The notes beneath the pieces were generated by a model, which was not told the DNA's origin, did no database searches, and saw nothing but the letters and a program-made list of their open reading frames with translations. Positions 7,144 to 16,806 of a stretch of DNA of 64,000 nucleotides are shown one piece after another. This DNA is from Pseudogemmobacter bohemicus (GTDB taxonomy: Bacteria > Pseudomonadota > Alphaproteobacteria > Rhodobacterales > Rhodobacteraceae), in NCBI RefSeq assembly GCF_003290025.1, contig NZ_QNHG01000002.1:1310976-1374975 (forward strand), in the 5' to 3' direction. The position numbers were made by a program, and so were the translations under genes. Positions within the stretch are counted from its first letter, which is position 1; each line of letters starts with the position of its first letter.

Positions 7144-9312
7144 ATTGCCGCCGCGTTGCCCCGCGCGCCCGGCGGTCGAGCGGCCCGAGGCTTTCACCGC
7201 CTCTTCGACCGCCTCATCCACCGCAGATTGCCGCGCCAGCGGGTCATCGGCAACGGCAAGCTCCACCGCTTCCAGCCGTTTCACCTCATCGCGCAGCCGC
7301 GCGGCCTCTTCGAATTCGAGATTCTCCGCCGCCTTGCGCATCGCTGTCCTGAGCGCGTCGAGATGCGCGGCGAGGTTCTGCCCCACCGCCGGGCGCTCGA
7401 TCTTTGCTGTCACCCGGCTCTGATCGGTATCGCCGGACCACAGCCCCGCCAGCACATCATCGACATTCTTCTTCACCGTCTGCGGCGTGATCCCATGTTC
7501 GCGGTTATAGGCCTTTTGCTTCTCGCGCCGCCGGTCCGTCTCGGCCATGGCGCGGGTCATCGAGCCGGTGATCTTGTCGGCATACATGATCACCCGGCCC
7601 TCGGCATTCCGGGCCGCCCGGCCGATGGTCTGGATCAGCGAGGTTTCCGAGCGCAGGAACCCTTCTTTATCGGCATCAAGAATCGCCACCAGGCCGCATT
7701 CCGGAATATCCAGCCCCTCGCGCAACAGGTTGATGCCCACCAGCACGTCAAACGCGCCCAGCCGCAGGTCGCGCAGGATCTCGATCCGCTCGATGGTGTC
7801 GATATCGGAATGCATATAGCGGATGCGGATGCCCTGTTCATGCATGTATTCGGTCAGGTCTTCGGCCATGCGTTTCGTCAGCGTGGTGACCAGCACCCGC
7901 AGCCCCCGTGCCGCAACCCGCCGCACCTCATCAAGCAGATCATCGACCTGCATCTCGACCGGGCGGATTTCGACCACCGGATCGAGAAGGCCGGTCGGGC
8001 GGATCACCTGTTCGGTGAAAACACCGCCCGCCTGTTCCATCTCCCAGGCCGCCGGGGTGGCCGAGACAAAGACCGATTGCGGCCGCATCGCATCCCATTC
8101 CTCGAATTTCAGCGGCCGGTTATCCATGCAGGACGGCAGGCGGAACCCATGTTCCGCCAGCACCGATTTCCTGCGGAAGTCGCCCCGGTACATACCGCCG
8201 ATCTGCGGTACCGAGACGTGGGATTCATCTGCAAAAACAATGGCATTATCAGGGATGAATTCGAAAAGCGTCGGCGGCGGCTCGCCAGGGGCGCGGCCTG
8301 TCAGATAGCGCGAGTAATTCTCGATCCCGTTGCAGACGCCGGTGGCCTCCAGCATCTCAAGGTCGAACCGGGTGCGCTGTTCCAGCCTTTGCGCCTCCAG
8401 CAGCTTCCCCTCATCGTTGAAGCGTTTCAGCTGCTGATGCAGCTCCGCCCTGATGCCCTGGATCGCCTGGGCCATGGTCGGGCGCGGCGTCACATAATGG
8501 CTGTTCGCATAGATGCGAATCTGGTTGTAGCTGCCGCTTTTTGCCCCGGTCAGCGGGTCGAATTCGGTGATACTCTCCAGCTCTTCACCGAAGAACGAAA
8601 ACCGCCAGGCGCGGTCTTCAAGGTGGGCGGGCCAGAGCTCGATCACATCACCGCGCACGCGGAAGCCGCCACGCTGGAACCCGACATCCGAGCGGCGATA
8701 TTGCTGTGCCACCAGCTCGGCAATGAATTTGCGCTGATCGTAGAACTGGCCCTGGACCATGTCCTGGGTCATCGCAGAATAGGTTTCGACCGAGCCGATG
8801 CCGTAGATGCACGACACCGAGGCGACGATGATCACATCATCCCGCTCCAGCAGGGCGCGGGTGGCCGAATGGCGCATCCGGTCGATGGCCTCGTTGATCT
8901 GGCTTTCCTTTTCGATAAAGGTGTCGGTGCGCGCGACATAGGCCTCCGGCTGGTAATAATCGTAGTAGCTTACGAAATACTCAACGGCGTTATCAGGGAA
9001 GAAGCCTTTGAATTCCCCGTATAATTGCGCAGCCAGCGTTTTGTTCGGCGCGAGAATGATCGCCGGGCGCTGCGTCTCCTCGATCACTTTCGCCATGGTA
9101 AAGGTCTTGCCGGTGCCCGTCGCCCCCAGCAGCACCTGATCATGCTCTCCCGCCTTCACCCCCCCGGTAAGCTCGGCAATGGCGGCGGGCTGGTCGCCTG
9201 CCGCCGTGAAGGGCGTCTGCATGACAAAGCGCTGCCCGCCTTCCAGCTTTTCGCGCCGGGTGGGCTGGATATGGGAAATGTCAGGCAGCTGGTCGGGCGC
9301 GTTGTTATGCAT
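7123..9312 (-). CDS. uvrB: UvrABC system protein B
   Basis: DNA-damage-binding helicase-like subunit of nucleotide excision repair. The 729-residue product shows Walker A GATGTGKT near 63, the [11 protein letters not shown] beta-hairpin region, the helicase motif region around [10 protein letters not shown], and a C-terminal UVR motif ([18 protein letters not shown]) that contacts UvrC. The ATG at 9312 follows GAGG at good spacing; upstream in-frame codons lack one. The tail is lysine/arginine-rich (KKSKRR), and the stop codon sits inside an 18-bp duplication. No uvrA or uvrC is in the window. Confidence 0.97.
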   Translation of the reverse strand: MHNNAPDQLPDISHIQPTRREKLEGGQRFVMQTPFTAAGDQPAAIAELTGGVKAGEHDQVLLGATGTGKTFTMAKVIEETQRPAIILAPNKTLAAQLYGEFKGFFPDNAVEYFVSYYDYYQPEAYVARTDTFIEKESQINEAIDRMRHSATRALLERDDVIIVASVSCIYGIGSVETYSAMTQDMVQGQFYDQRKFIAELVAQQYRRSDVGFQRGGFRVRGDVIELWPAHLEDRAWRFSFFGEELESITEFDPLTGAKSGSYNQIRIYANSHYVTPRPTMAQAIQGIRAELHQQLKRFNDEGKLLEAQRLEQRTRFDLEMLEATGVCNGIENYSRYLTGRAPGEPPPTLFEFIPDNAIVFADESHVSVPQIGGMYRGDFRRKSVLAEHGFRLPSCMDNRPLKFEEWDAMRPQSVFVSATPAAWEMEQAGGVFTEQVIRPTGLLDPVVEIRPVEMQVDDLLDEVRRVAARGLRVLVTTLTKRMAEDLTEYMHEQGIRIRYMHSDIDTIERIEILRDLRLGAFDVLVGINLLREGLDIPECGLVAILDADKEGFLRSETSLIQTIGRAARNAEGRVIMYADKITGSMTRAMAETDRRREKQKAYNREHGITPQTVKKNVDDVLAGLWSGDTDQSRVTAKIERPAVGQNLAAHLDALRTAMRKAAENLEFEEAARLRDEVKRLEAVELAVADDPLARQSAVDEAVEEAVKASGRSTAGRAGQRGGNKKSKRR

Positions 9313-9503
9313 ATCGGGCCTCGGGAGGGGCAGGGGGCAGATCGGACAGGTCTCCGCTAATTTGATCTGTTTTTGTTCCAGTTCAACCCCGGTTGCACGC
9401 TTGCCTGTGGGATGGTTCGGCGCAATGGTCTGGAGTGCCGGCATCGCTTGCACTTTCACGGCATTTCCGCCAGAACGGACCTGCACATCCGGAGGTCAGC
9501 CCT

Positions 9504-9815
9504 ATGCGAGCCCGCATCTACCAGCCCAGCCGCAATGCCATGCAATCCGGCATGGGGAAAACCCATCAATGGCTGCTGGAATTCGCGCAGGACTCGGCGC
9601 GCGAGGTGGACCCGCTGATGGGCTGGACCTCGTCTTCCGACACCCAGACCCAGGTGCGGCTGCGCTTTGAATCCCGCGAAGAGGCCGAGGCCTATGCGCA
9701 ACAGCACGGCATCGCCTATACCGTGGTCGAGCCGACGCCCCGCAAAGCCAATATCCGCCTGCGCGGCTATGGCGAGAATTTCGCCACCGACCGCCGCAGC
9801 CCCTGGACGCATTAA
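9504..9815 (+). CDS. NADH dehydrogenase accessory subunit, NDUFS4-like (ETC complex I subunit)
   Basis: 103 residues, start ATG at 9504 after GGAGGT. The order [50 protein letters not shown] and the C-terminal [15 protein letters not shown] matches the ETC_C1 (NDUFS4) family of alphaproteobacteria and mitochondria. It is a peripheral subunit stabilising the NADH-binding arm of complex I. It stands outside the nuo operon, as is usual. The frame extends upstream without a ribosome site. Confidence 0.93.
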   Translation: MRARIYQPSRNAMQSGMGKTHQWLLEFAQDSAREVDPLMGWTSSSDTQTQVRLRFESREEAEAYAQQHGIAYTVVEPTPRKANIRLRGYGENFATDRRSPWTH

Positions 9816-10799
9816 GTGTTTGTAAATCGGGATCAATTTGGGGCGGAATCGGAGTCAAGATCCGGCGAGGCACCTCCAGGGATCAACGTGTAGGGCTTCG
9901 ATCGGGCGCCATCTCTACATTTTGATTTGCGCCGCAGCGGTGCTCGCAGAGTTCGCCAGCTACCGCGGCGAAGTCAGGCAACTCAAACATTCTTGGTCTC
10001 GGCGCCGGGATATGTGCCCAGATACCAAACCAATTTGCCGCATTTCGGCTCTTAGGCCCTATGGCCGCCGCCCCCAGCCATGAGGCAGCCGAAAGCGACA
10101 ACCACAAAGAGGCCCTATCGTCGAACCCGGCCCTTTGCTGCCCTTCGAGCGATCACGAATGCCGCATGCAGCTTCTCCGAAGCGGACGTTCGACGGGTGC
10201 CGCAGCAAACCCTGAGCAGATATGGTAGCGATGCGGAAGAAGCTGCCGCTCGTTACCGTGGAAACGATTGTCTGCTTTTGGCAGGATTCCTTCCCGACCG
10301 CTTTTGGGTTCCGATGTTGCGAAATCAGCCATTCAAATACCGCTCTTCTTCGACTGCAATGCCCTTAATCCAGGTCGTTCCGGTGACGCTCGACAGTAAG
10401 CCGACGTTACTCGAGATGATGAGCCCAGGGTTCATCCTGGAAGTCTGCATGCGGCTGCGCAAAAGCGCAGCCCCTCGCTTCTCTCCCCGCTCGGCACAGC
10501 GGCGCCTCGCTGAAGGGTAGAGAGCAGTGGCAGGTGTCCCCCGCGCTTGCCCGGCAGAGCGGATTTCCGGGCATCGAGGGATAGAAACAGATCGTCCGCG
10601 CCTGCGATGTCTGAGCGCTTCATTGTCTCCGGCCCGGTTACGGGCCTTCTAAGCCGGTGGGGATGATCTGCAGATACCAGCCAGCTAAAAGTCGGATTCC
10701 AAAACTGAATCCACCATGACCATATGTTGACAAAGCCCTTCTGGCCCAATCCTCCACATGCCTCGCGGCTTGCCATATCAGGTGCGTCGACCCACCGGC
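9816..10799. other. 984-bp stretch with no recognisable gene
   Basis: No open frame here has family motifs, a good start and typical codon use. Base composition looks lower in GC than the flanks and both strands carry short, unconvincing frames. It separates housekeeping genes from the glycan region and could be a decayed insertion or repeat element. I saw no terminal inverted repeats or transposase motif. Confidence 0.6.
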
Positions 10800-11978
10800 T
10801 CAGCGCTTTTTGCAGCCTTGCAGGTTCCCCGCGAAAGTCTCGCAAATATAGGCGACGCTTGCCTCATCCAGCCCATAGCCCGAGGGGAGATTGATCCCCG
10901 CATGGATGATGCGCGCGGTTTCAGGGCGGGGTGTGGCCAGCTTGCGGCAGTCGGTTTCCGCATAGGCCTTCAGCGCGGAGAGGCTGGAGAAGAACGGCCG
11001 GGAATCGATCCCGTGATCCGAAAGCGCGCTTTGCAGCGCGAATTTATCGGTCTCGTAACGCGCATCGGGGATGGCGGTGACCATCCAGAACGAGTTCTTC
11101 ACCTGCTGCGGCTCGGCATTGAGGCTCAGCCCCGGCACATCGCGCAGCCGGTCCGCATACCAGCCGAACAGCTGGCGCTTGTAACGGATCAGATCATCGA
11201 CCCGCTCCATCTGCGCAATGCCAAGCGCGGCCTGGACGGCGCTCATCTTATATTTGAACGCCACTTCGTCATTGAGGAAAAAGCGGTCTCCCGGCGGGCG
11301 GCCGTGATCGCGTAGTTTCTGCACCCTGGCGTGCAAGCCCGGATTATTGGTCACCAGCGCGCCACCCTCGCCGGTGGTGATGGTTTTCGAGCCGTGGAAG
11401 GAAAACACCGCCACATCGCCGAGGCTGCCGGCAGGCCGGTCGCAATAGGTCGAGCCAAGCGCCTCGGCCGCATCCTCGATCAGCGCGAGCCCGTGGCGGT
11501 CGGCAATGGCGCGCAGCGCCTCCCAGTCGCACATCGAGCCATAGAGATCGACGCCGATGATCGCTTTGGTCCGGGGCGTGATCGCCGCCTCGACCGCCGC
11601 CGGATCAAGGCACCAGGTATCGGGCAGGATATCGACGAAAACCGGCACCGCGCCCATGTAAGAGACCGGCGCCATCGAGGCGATCCAGGTCACATCCGGC
11701 CCGATCACCTCATCGCCAGGCCTGATCCCCAGAGCCGCCAGCGCCAGATGCAGACCAGAGGTCGCATGGGGCAGGCTGACCGCATGGGCGACACCGCAAT
11801 GGGCGGCCAGCATTTCCTCGAACTGGCGGTTGTAGCGGTAGTGATCCGCGCCCCAGGCATTCAGCGCCGCCTCGCGCGCGAGTTCGCCCTCGCGTTCGGT
11901 GATCGAGGGGGCAGCGACGGGAATCCTCAGGCTGGGTTTTCCGGCGGGAACGCGGCGTGACGGCCGATCAGATGTCAT
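10800..11978 (-). CDS. DegT/DnrJ/EryC1/StrS-family sugar aminotransferase
   Basis: PLP-dependent enzyme that aminates a nucleotide 4-keto (or 3-keto) sugar. 392 residues, fold-type I; the PLP-binding lysine is in SFHGSKTITTGEGG (K198), with the DAAEALGS motif at about 169 and DVTWIASM near 95. Overall pattern recalls GDP-perosamine synthase and PglE-like 4-aminotransferases; the substrate cannot be fixed from sequence. The divergent neighbours are a methyltransferase and a NeuD/PglD-like acyltransferase, which would act on the amino product. It is the first gene after the gene-free stretch. Confidence 0.93.
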   Translation of the reverse strand: MTSDRPSRRVPAGKPSLRIPVAAPSITEREGELAREAALNAWGADHYRYNRQFEEMLAAHCGVAHAVSLPHATSGLHLALAALGIRPGDEVIGPDVTWIASMAPVSYMGAVPVFVDILPDTWCLDPAAVEAAITPRTKAIIGVDLYGSMCDWEALRAIADRHGLALIEDAAEALGSTYCDRPAGSLGDVAVFSFHGSKTITTGEGGALVTNNPGLHARVQKLRDHGRPPGDRFFLNDEVAFKYKMSAVQAALGIAQMERVDDLIRYKRQLFGWYADRLRDVPGLSLNAEPQQVKNSFWMVTAIPDARYETDKFALQSALSDHGIDSRPFFSSLSALKAYAETDCRKLATPRPETARIIHAGINLPSGYGLDEASVAYICETFAGNLQGCKKR

Positions 11979-12057
11979 TCGACTTTTCTCCCTGGCCGCT
12001 TTCCTCTAGACCGGAGCTGATCCCAGATAAACTGATCCCAGTCGTGCCGAGGCCAAA

Positions 12058-12810
12058 GTGACCACACAAGACGACCGTTTAGAGTTCGAAGCCCATAAAC
12101 GCAAGCAAGCGCTGGCGCTTGGAGAGGATAAGGCGGTTTTCACCCAATCGCTTGAGATGCTCACCGCGCTGGACCGTTATGACTATTCTTATCTCTGGAG
12201 CTGGATGGGCGTGCCGATCATCCAGATGCCGGCCGATATCATGGCCACGCAAGAGGTGATCTGGGCGACGAAGCCCGATGTGATCATCGAGACCGGCGTG
12301 GCACGGGGGGGCTCGGTGCTGTTCATGGCCTCGCTGCTTGAGGTGATGGGCAAGGGCAAGGTGATCGGGGTCGATATCGACATCCGCGCCCATAACCGCG
12401 ACGCGATCGAGAGCCATCCGATGTCGAAACGGGTGGTGCTGATCGAGGGCGGCTCGGCCGATGCGGACACGCTGGCGAAGGTGCGCGCCGAGATCCCGCC
12501 GGGCGCGCGGGTGATGGTGGTGCTCGACAGCGACCATTCGCGCGATCATGTGCTGGCGGAATGCCGCGCCTATGCCGATCTGGTGACCGAAGGCTGCTAT
12601 CTGGTGGTCGCGGATACGGTGATCGGCTTTATGACGCCGGATCAGACACCGAAGAAACGGTCGCATGTTTGGCTTGCCGGCGATGAGCCGCTGAGTGCGG
12701 TCAGGGATTTTCTGGCCGGGACCGAGAGATTCGAGCCGGATCCGGTCATAAATGGCAAATTGCAGCTCGCCTCGTCTCCGGGCGGTTATCTGCGTTGTGT
12801 GAAGGGGTGA
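12058..12810 (+). CDS. CmcI-like (cephalosporin hydroxylase family) SAM methyltransferase
   Basis: 250 residues from a GTG start. The central Rossmann motif IIETGVARGGSVLF (about 77-89), GVDIDIRAHN (about 104-113) and VVLDSDHS mark the CmcI/rhamnosyl O-methyltransferase family, which despite the name are SAM-dependent O-methyltransferases with Mg ligands in the DSDH region. In glycan clusters such enzymes methylate sugar hydroxyls. Divergent from the aminotransferase with 79 bp between, and followed by an acyltransferase gene 93 bp on. Acceptor unknown. Confidence 0.87.
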   Translation: MTTQDDRLEFEAHKRKQALALGEDKAVFTQSLEMLTALDRYDYSYLWSWMGVPIIQMPADIMATQEVIWATKPDVIIETGVARGGSVLFMASLLEVMGKGKVIGVDIDIRAHNRDAIESHPMSKRVVLIEGGSADADTLAKVRAEIPPGARVMVVLDSDHSRDHVLAECRAYADLVTEGCYLVVADTVIGFMTPDQTPKKRSHVWLAGDEPLSAVRDFLAGTERFEPDPVINGKLQLASSPGGYLRCVKG

Positions 12811-12903
12811 TGGCAGACAGGCCTCAGCGCTGGCAGAAAGGATCCCCTGTTGCTGTCGGTCGCGGCAGGGAATACCAGATCCGATAAGGTATGGAGGACC
12901 GTT

Positions 12904-13581
12904 GTGAAGCTTTGTTTTCTTGGTGCATCCAACCCCGAGACGATACGCATGCTGCGCGCCCTTGAACGCGCAGGCCAGGGCTGCGATGTGCTGGGGTTCA
13001 TCGACAATGACCCCGCCCGGCAGGGCAGTGATTTCTACGGCTATCCAGTGCTGGGCGGCTCGGACATGGTGGCCGGGCTGGCGGCGCAGGGCGTGTATTT
13101 TGTGAACCTGATCACCGGCAGTGCAGTGACGCGCTATGAGACCAGCCGCGAGATCATCCGGCTCGGTGGCAGGCTGGCGAATTTCCTGCACCCCTCCGTC
13201 GATCTGGACATGGTCAGCCTTGGCTGCGGGAATTACATCCAGGAGGCTGTGATCTTGCAGGCCGGTGTTGTCATCGGGGACAATTCAAGTCTGCATATGG
13301 GCGCGAAAGTCGGGCATGAGACCGTGATCGGCTCTTCGACCTTCATCGCGCATGAGGTCAGCGTCTCGGGTTGCTGCAGCATCGGGGATGGTGTTTTTGT
13401 CGGCACCAATGCGACCGTTCTGCCCCGGGTGCGGATTGGCAATTTCGTGATGATCGGGGCCGGGGCGGTGGTAACGAAAGACGTGCCCGATGGGGCGGTC
13501 GTGGTCGGCAATCCGGGGCGGGTGCTGCGGATCGACGAGGGGAACGCTGCGCGTCAGCATGATCTGGGTTTGCTGGATTAG
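12904..13581 (+). CDS. NeuD/PglD-like sugar O- or N-acyltransferase
   Basis: 225 residues, GTG start at 12904 preceded by GGAGG. An N-terminal nucleotide-sugar-binding half (KLCFLGASNPETIRML, VLGFIDNDP) is followed from about residue 85 by a left-handed beta-helix of hexapeptide repeats (GDNSSLHMGAKVGHETVIGS, VSVSGCCSIGDGVFVGTNA), ending GAVVTKDVPDGAVVVGNPGR. This is the architecture of PglD, which N-acetylates UDP-4-amino sugars, and of NeuD. Next to a DegT aminotransferase, N-acylation of its product is the natural guess. Confidence 0.88.
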   Translation: MKLCFLGASNPETIRMLRALERAGQGCDVLGFIDNDPARQGSDFYGYPVLGGSDMVAGLAAQGVYFVNLITGSAVTRYETSREIIRLGGRLANFLHPSVDLDMVSLGCGNYIQEAVILQAGVVIGDNSSLHMGAKVGHETVIGSSTFIAHEVSVSGCCSIGDGVFVGTNATVLPRVRIGNFVMIGAGAVVTKDVPDGAVVVGNPGRVLRIDEGNAARQHDLGLLD

Positions 13582-13674
13582 ATCGGTTATTACGGCCCGG
13601 ATCGCATCGCGAGGAAATGGCAGGGCCGCGAGAATTTCAAAGGCGCGTAAGTGCCACAACTGCCCGGAACGCGT

Positions 13675-14937
13675 ATGACCGTGAAAATCAGCCTCATCAT
13701 CCCGACCCGGGAGCGCCTCGACTATCTGCCTTGTGCGCTGAACTCGGCGCAGTTGGCTGCAGATCGCGCCGGGGCAGAGGTCGAGATCCTGGTGGCCGAC
13801 AACGCCTCTGCCGATGGCACTGCCGATTGGCTTGCAACGCAGCGCGACCCGCGCCTGAAAGTGATCCGCAGCGAGCGGCGGCTTTCCATGCGTGAGAATT
13901 TCCAGTTCGCGCTGGAGAATTCCACCGGCTCGCATCTGATCTATATCGGCGATGATGACGCCGTGCTGCCGCATGGCCTTGCGCTGGCGCGGCGGATGAT
14001 CGACGCGGCGGATGTCGATATTTTCAAATGGCGGGTCGAGAATTACCACTGGCCCGATCCGGCCAGCGGAGCCGGGGGCTGGGTCAAGATCCGGCCGCAG
14101 CATCTGGATGGTCAGCGACAGATGATTGATCCGGGCGCTGTGCTCGACAGCTTTTGCAAGGCCAGCTTCCGCACCTATCACGATGGTGGCATGATCTATC
14201 ATGGCATGATCAGCCGCCGCCTGATCGATCGTGTGGTAGCGCGGACGGGCGGGCCCTATTTCCGGGGGTCATCACCGGATCTCTACACCTCGATGCAGGC
14301 GCTGGTGATGTCGGATCGCCCGATTATGAAGGTCAGCCTGCCTTTGACCATGGGAGGTACTTCACCGCGCTCGAACGGCGCGGCGGCGCAGCGGCATGCG
14401 AAGGTCGCCAGCAGCGCAGAACTGCCGGAATTCGCGAAATTCATCCGTGAAAGCGCCGAAGACCCCCACCAGTGCCGGTTGCCGGCCCGGGCCGGATCGC
14501 TGAACCTTGTGACGCTGGACGGGTTGACCGAGGCGGCACGGGTCTGCGGACACAAGCTGGATCTGGATATGACTGCCTGGCGGGCTCGGGTCGCTGGCGA
14601 GATTTCAGGATTCATCGAACCGGACCGTTCCGATTGCATTGAGCTGGCGCGGATTTTCTTCGGGCCGGATTTCGACATCCCGCCGGCGGATCTGTCGCCT
14701 CAGCCAGAGGCACCGCCCGGGAAAGACAGGATGCGCCGCAGCAATGCGCCGGGCCGGATCAGGGCGGTTGGCGGGCCTGCGATGCGCGACGCGCTGGCGG
14801 CGGCGGATTTCCTTGACCGTCTGACCCGGCTGGAGGTCACCGCCGCGCGGCCGGCGGGGCGGCTGACCGGTTTTGCGCGGATGCTGCGGATGCATGGCGC
14901 GGCGGCGCGGCTTTTCGACAGCCCGCCCCGTTTCTGA
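13675..14937 (+). CDS. Glycosyltransferase family 2
   Basis: 420 residues, GT-A fold. The start MTVKISLIIPTRERLDYLPC, EILVADNASADGTADW near 40 and the metal-binding IGDDDAVLPHG near 93 are canonical GT2 features. The C-terminal 150 residues, with a proline-rich linker (LSPQPEAPPGKD), are not recognised and may hold a fold peculiar to this protein. I take the ATG at 13675 over the GTG at 13651. Acceptor and donor unknown; part of the surface-glycan set. No membrane segments seen. Confidence 0.9.
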   Translation: MTVKISLIIPTRERLDYLPCALNSAQLAADRAGAEVEILVADNASADGTADWLATQRDPRLKVIRSERRLSMRENFQFALENSTGSHLIYIGDDDAVLPHGLALARRMIDAADVDIFKWRVENYHWPDPASGAGGWVKIRPQHLDGQRQMIDPGAVLDSFCKASFRTYHDGGMIYHGMISRRLIDRVVARTGGPYFRGSSPDLYTSMQALVMSDRPIMKVSLPLTMGGTSPRSNGAAAQRHAKVASSAELPEFAKFIRESAEDPHQCRLPARAGSLNLVTLDGLTEAARVCGHKLDLDMTAWRARVAGEISGFIEPDRSDCIELARIFFGPDFDIPPADLSPQPEAPPGKDRMRRSNAPGRIRAVGGPAMRDALAAADFLDRLTRLEVTAARPAGRLTGFARMLRMHGAAARLFDSPPRF

Positions 14938-14946
14938 CCCGGAAAT

Positions 14947-15852
14947 TCAGCCCCTGCGGGATTTCGACGCCATAAGCTTCACCGCGCCAAAGATCCGGAA
15001 GGCGAGGGCCATGCTCAGGGGGCTTGCCCCGGCGGTGAAATCCCGGATGCGGGACCTGGCCCCCAGCTTTGCCGCCCGGCGCAGATAGCGCGCGCCGAGG
15101 AACCAGCGCGCCTCGGACCTGGGCGGGAAACTGGCCTGATGGCGGGTCCATGTTCTCAGGTAGCACTCAAGCACCAGTTCCGGGTTCGAGCCTTGCGTCA
15201 GCTGTGCCCCCGCCGCATCGGCGGCGCTGTGGAGGATATGGATGCGCATGCCGGGTTCCGCCTCATACCAGGGCAGGCTGCCGCTTGCGACCAGGGCGCA
15301 GCAAAGGCTGGTATCCTCATCGACCCGCTGCGCGGGATCGAGCCCGCCAAGCGCCAGAAACCGATCACGGCGGATCCAGAAACCGGTGCCGAGCCCGGCG
15401 ATCTTGTGGCGCAGCGCCGATTTTGCCGGTACCGTTCCGGTCGCGAAACGGCGGGAGATCTGCTCTTCCCGCCCCGAGGCATCGCGCCGCAGCACCGCGC
15501 TGAAACCGTAAGCAACCGCTTCGCGGGCGGCGACCTCCAGCACACGCGCCGCATATCCCGGCAAAACTTCGTCATCATCATCGAGGAAAAGAATGACCGC
15601 GCCCCGCGCCTGGGCGGCCCCGAAATTCCGCGCCCCGGCTGCGCCGCGCGGACCTTCATTGCGCAAGACCCTGAGCCGGTCCTCCATCCCCGCCAGCAGC
15701 TCTGCCGCCGGGATGCTGGAGGCATCGTCGATCACCAGCACCTCCGCCGACCGGGGCAGATCCGCCAGCGCCGAGGCAACCGCGCGCTGCAACAGCTCTG
15801 GCCGGTTATGGGTCGGGATCAGCACCGTCAGCGCCGCCTCTGTTGCCGTCAT
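14947..15852 (-). CDS. Glycosyltransferase family 2
   Basis: 301 residues. ALTVLIPTHNRPELLQRAV at the start, VLVIDDASSIPAAE near 40 and ILFLDDDDEVLPGYA near 90 give nucleotide- and metal-binding motifs of GT2 enzymes. The ATG at 15852 begins exactly where the GT2 domain begins; the longer open frame upstream lies antisense to the next glycosyltransferase gene and is not real. Convergent with the preceding GT2 gene, leaving only 9 bp between stop codons. Cytosolic, substrate unknown. Confidence 0.9.
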   Translation of the reverse strand: MTATEAALTVLIPTHNRPELLQRAVASALADLPRSAEVLVIDDASSIPAAELLAGMEDRLRVLRNEGPRGAAGARNFGAAQARGAVILFLDDDDEVLPGYAARVLEVAAREAVAYGFSAVLRRDASGREEQISRRFATGTVPAKSALRHKIAGLGTGFWIRRDRFLALGGLDPAQRVDEDTSLCCALVASGSLPWYEAEPGMRIHILHSAADAAGAQLTQGSNPELVLECYLRTWTRHQASFPPRSEARWFLGARYLRRAAKLGARSRIRDFTAGASPLSMALAFRIFGAVKLMASKSRRG

Positions 15853-15969
15853 GCTCCCCCCTGGCCCAATCTCTGGTCCAACCCCTGGTTCAGCGCCCAT
15901 CCTTAGCGCAAGGCGCGGCGGATGGCGAGGTGGCGGCTCCTCTGGCAGGCCTGGCGAAATGGTGACACT

Positions 15970-16803
15970 ATGACAGCCGAACAGAGATCCGAGGCGAATA
16001 TGGTCCCCCATCCGAAAAGCGGCCCAGAAGACCGCGTTGTGCTGAGTATGAAATGGGGCAAGCTTTATCCCGCCAGCTATGTGAATGTGCTTTACAATGC
16101 CTGTCGCCGCAACATCACCGGCGATTTCCGTTTTGTCTGCCTGACCGATGATGCGGCCGGGCTTGGCCCCGATATCGAGGCCTGTCCGATCCCCGATCTG
16201 GGCCTGACACCAGGCATGTGGAAAAGCGGCGCCTGGGCCAAGCTGGGCGTGTTCGCGCAGGATCTTTACGGGATCCGGGGGCGGGCGCTGTTCATCGACC
16301 TGGATATGGTGATCTGTGGCTCGCTGGATCCGTTTTTCGATCACCCTTCCGCCTTTCTCACAACCGATATGGGCGAGGGCTGGGGGCGGCCTTCCCGCGC
16401 CTCGGCCCCGCGCGAGGCGGGGACCTGTATCTTTGCCTTCACCCTGGGCGCCGAAGGCCAGATCGTCGACCGCTTTACCGCTGACCGCGAAAAGGCTGTG
16501 CGCGACCACGTCATCGAGCAGAACTGGGTCGGCGCCGAGGCCAGTGCGATGGATTACTGGCCGGATGGCTGGGTGATCAGCTTCAAACGGCATCTGCGCC
16601 GGCCAATCGGGCTGGATCTGTTCCTCGCTCCCAAAGCGCCGCCCGCTTCGGCCAAGGTGCTGGCCTTCCACGGCACGCCGCGCCCGATTGACCTTTTGCG
16701 CCCGGGCAACCGGCTATGGGACAGGCTACCGCATATGGGCCATGGCCAGGTGCGCTGGATGGTGGATTACTGGCTGGAAAACGGCGGCGACCTGCCGGGC
16801 TGA
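15970..16803 (+). CDS. GT-A type glycosyltransferase
   Basis: 277 residues starting MTAEQRSEANM at 15970. VVLSMKWGKLYPASYVN opens the nucleotide-sugar domain and ALFIDLDMVICGSL (DxD at about 110-112) is the metal-binding motif. HGTPRP near the C-terminus resembles the donor-site HGxxKP-like motif of GT8-type enzymes. It is divergent from the GT2 gene at 15852 and convergent with the GT25 gene, only 3 bp apart. Acceptor unknown. Confidence 0.85.
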   Translation: MTAEQRSEANMVPHPKSGPEDRVVLSMKWGKLYPASYVNVLYNACRRNITGDFRFVCLTDDAAGLGPDIEACPIPDLGLTPGMWKSGAWAKLGVFAQDLYGIRGRALFIDLDMVICGSLDPFFDHPSAFLTTDMGEGWGRPSRASAPREAGTCIFAFTLGAEGQIVDRFTADREKAVRDHVIEQNWVGAEASAMDYWPDGWVISFKRHLRRPIGLDLFLAPKAPPASAKVLAFHGTPRPIDLLRPGNRLWDRLPHMGHGQVRWMVDYWLENGGDLPG

Positions 16804-16806
16804 GCC

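Noticed and set aside
6931-9024. 697-codon open frame antisense to uvrB
   Set aside because: Mirror of uvrB codon bias; no start site, no domain.
10080-10520. 146-codon plus-strand frame in the gene-free stretch
   Set aside because: No ribosome site, mixed composition, no recognisable family; kept only as part of an unexplained region.
10432-10845. 137-codon minus-strand frame near the DegT gene
   Set aside because: Overlaps the real aminotransferase gene end and has no motif.
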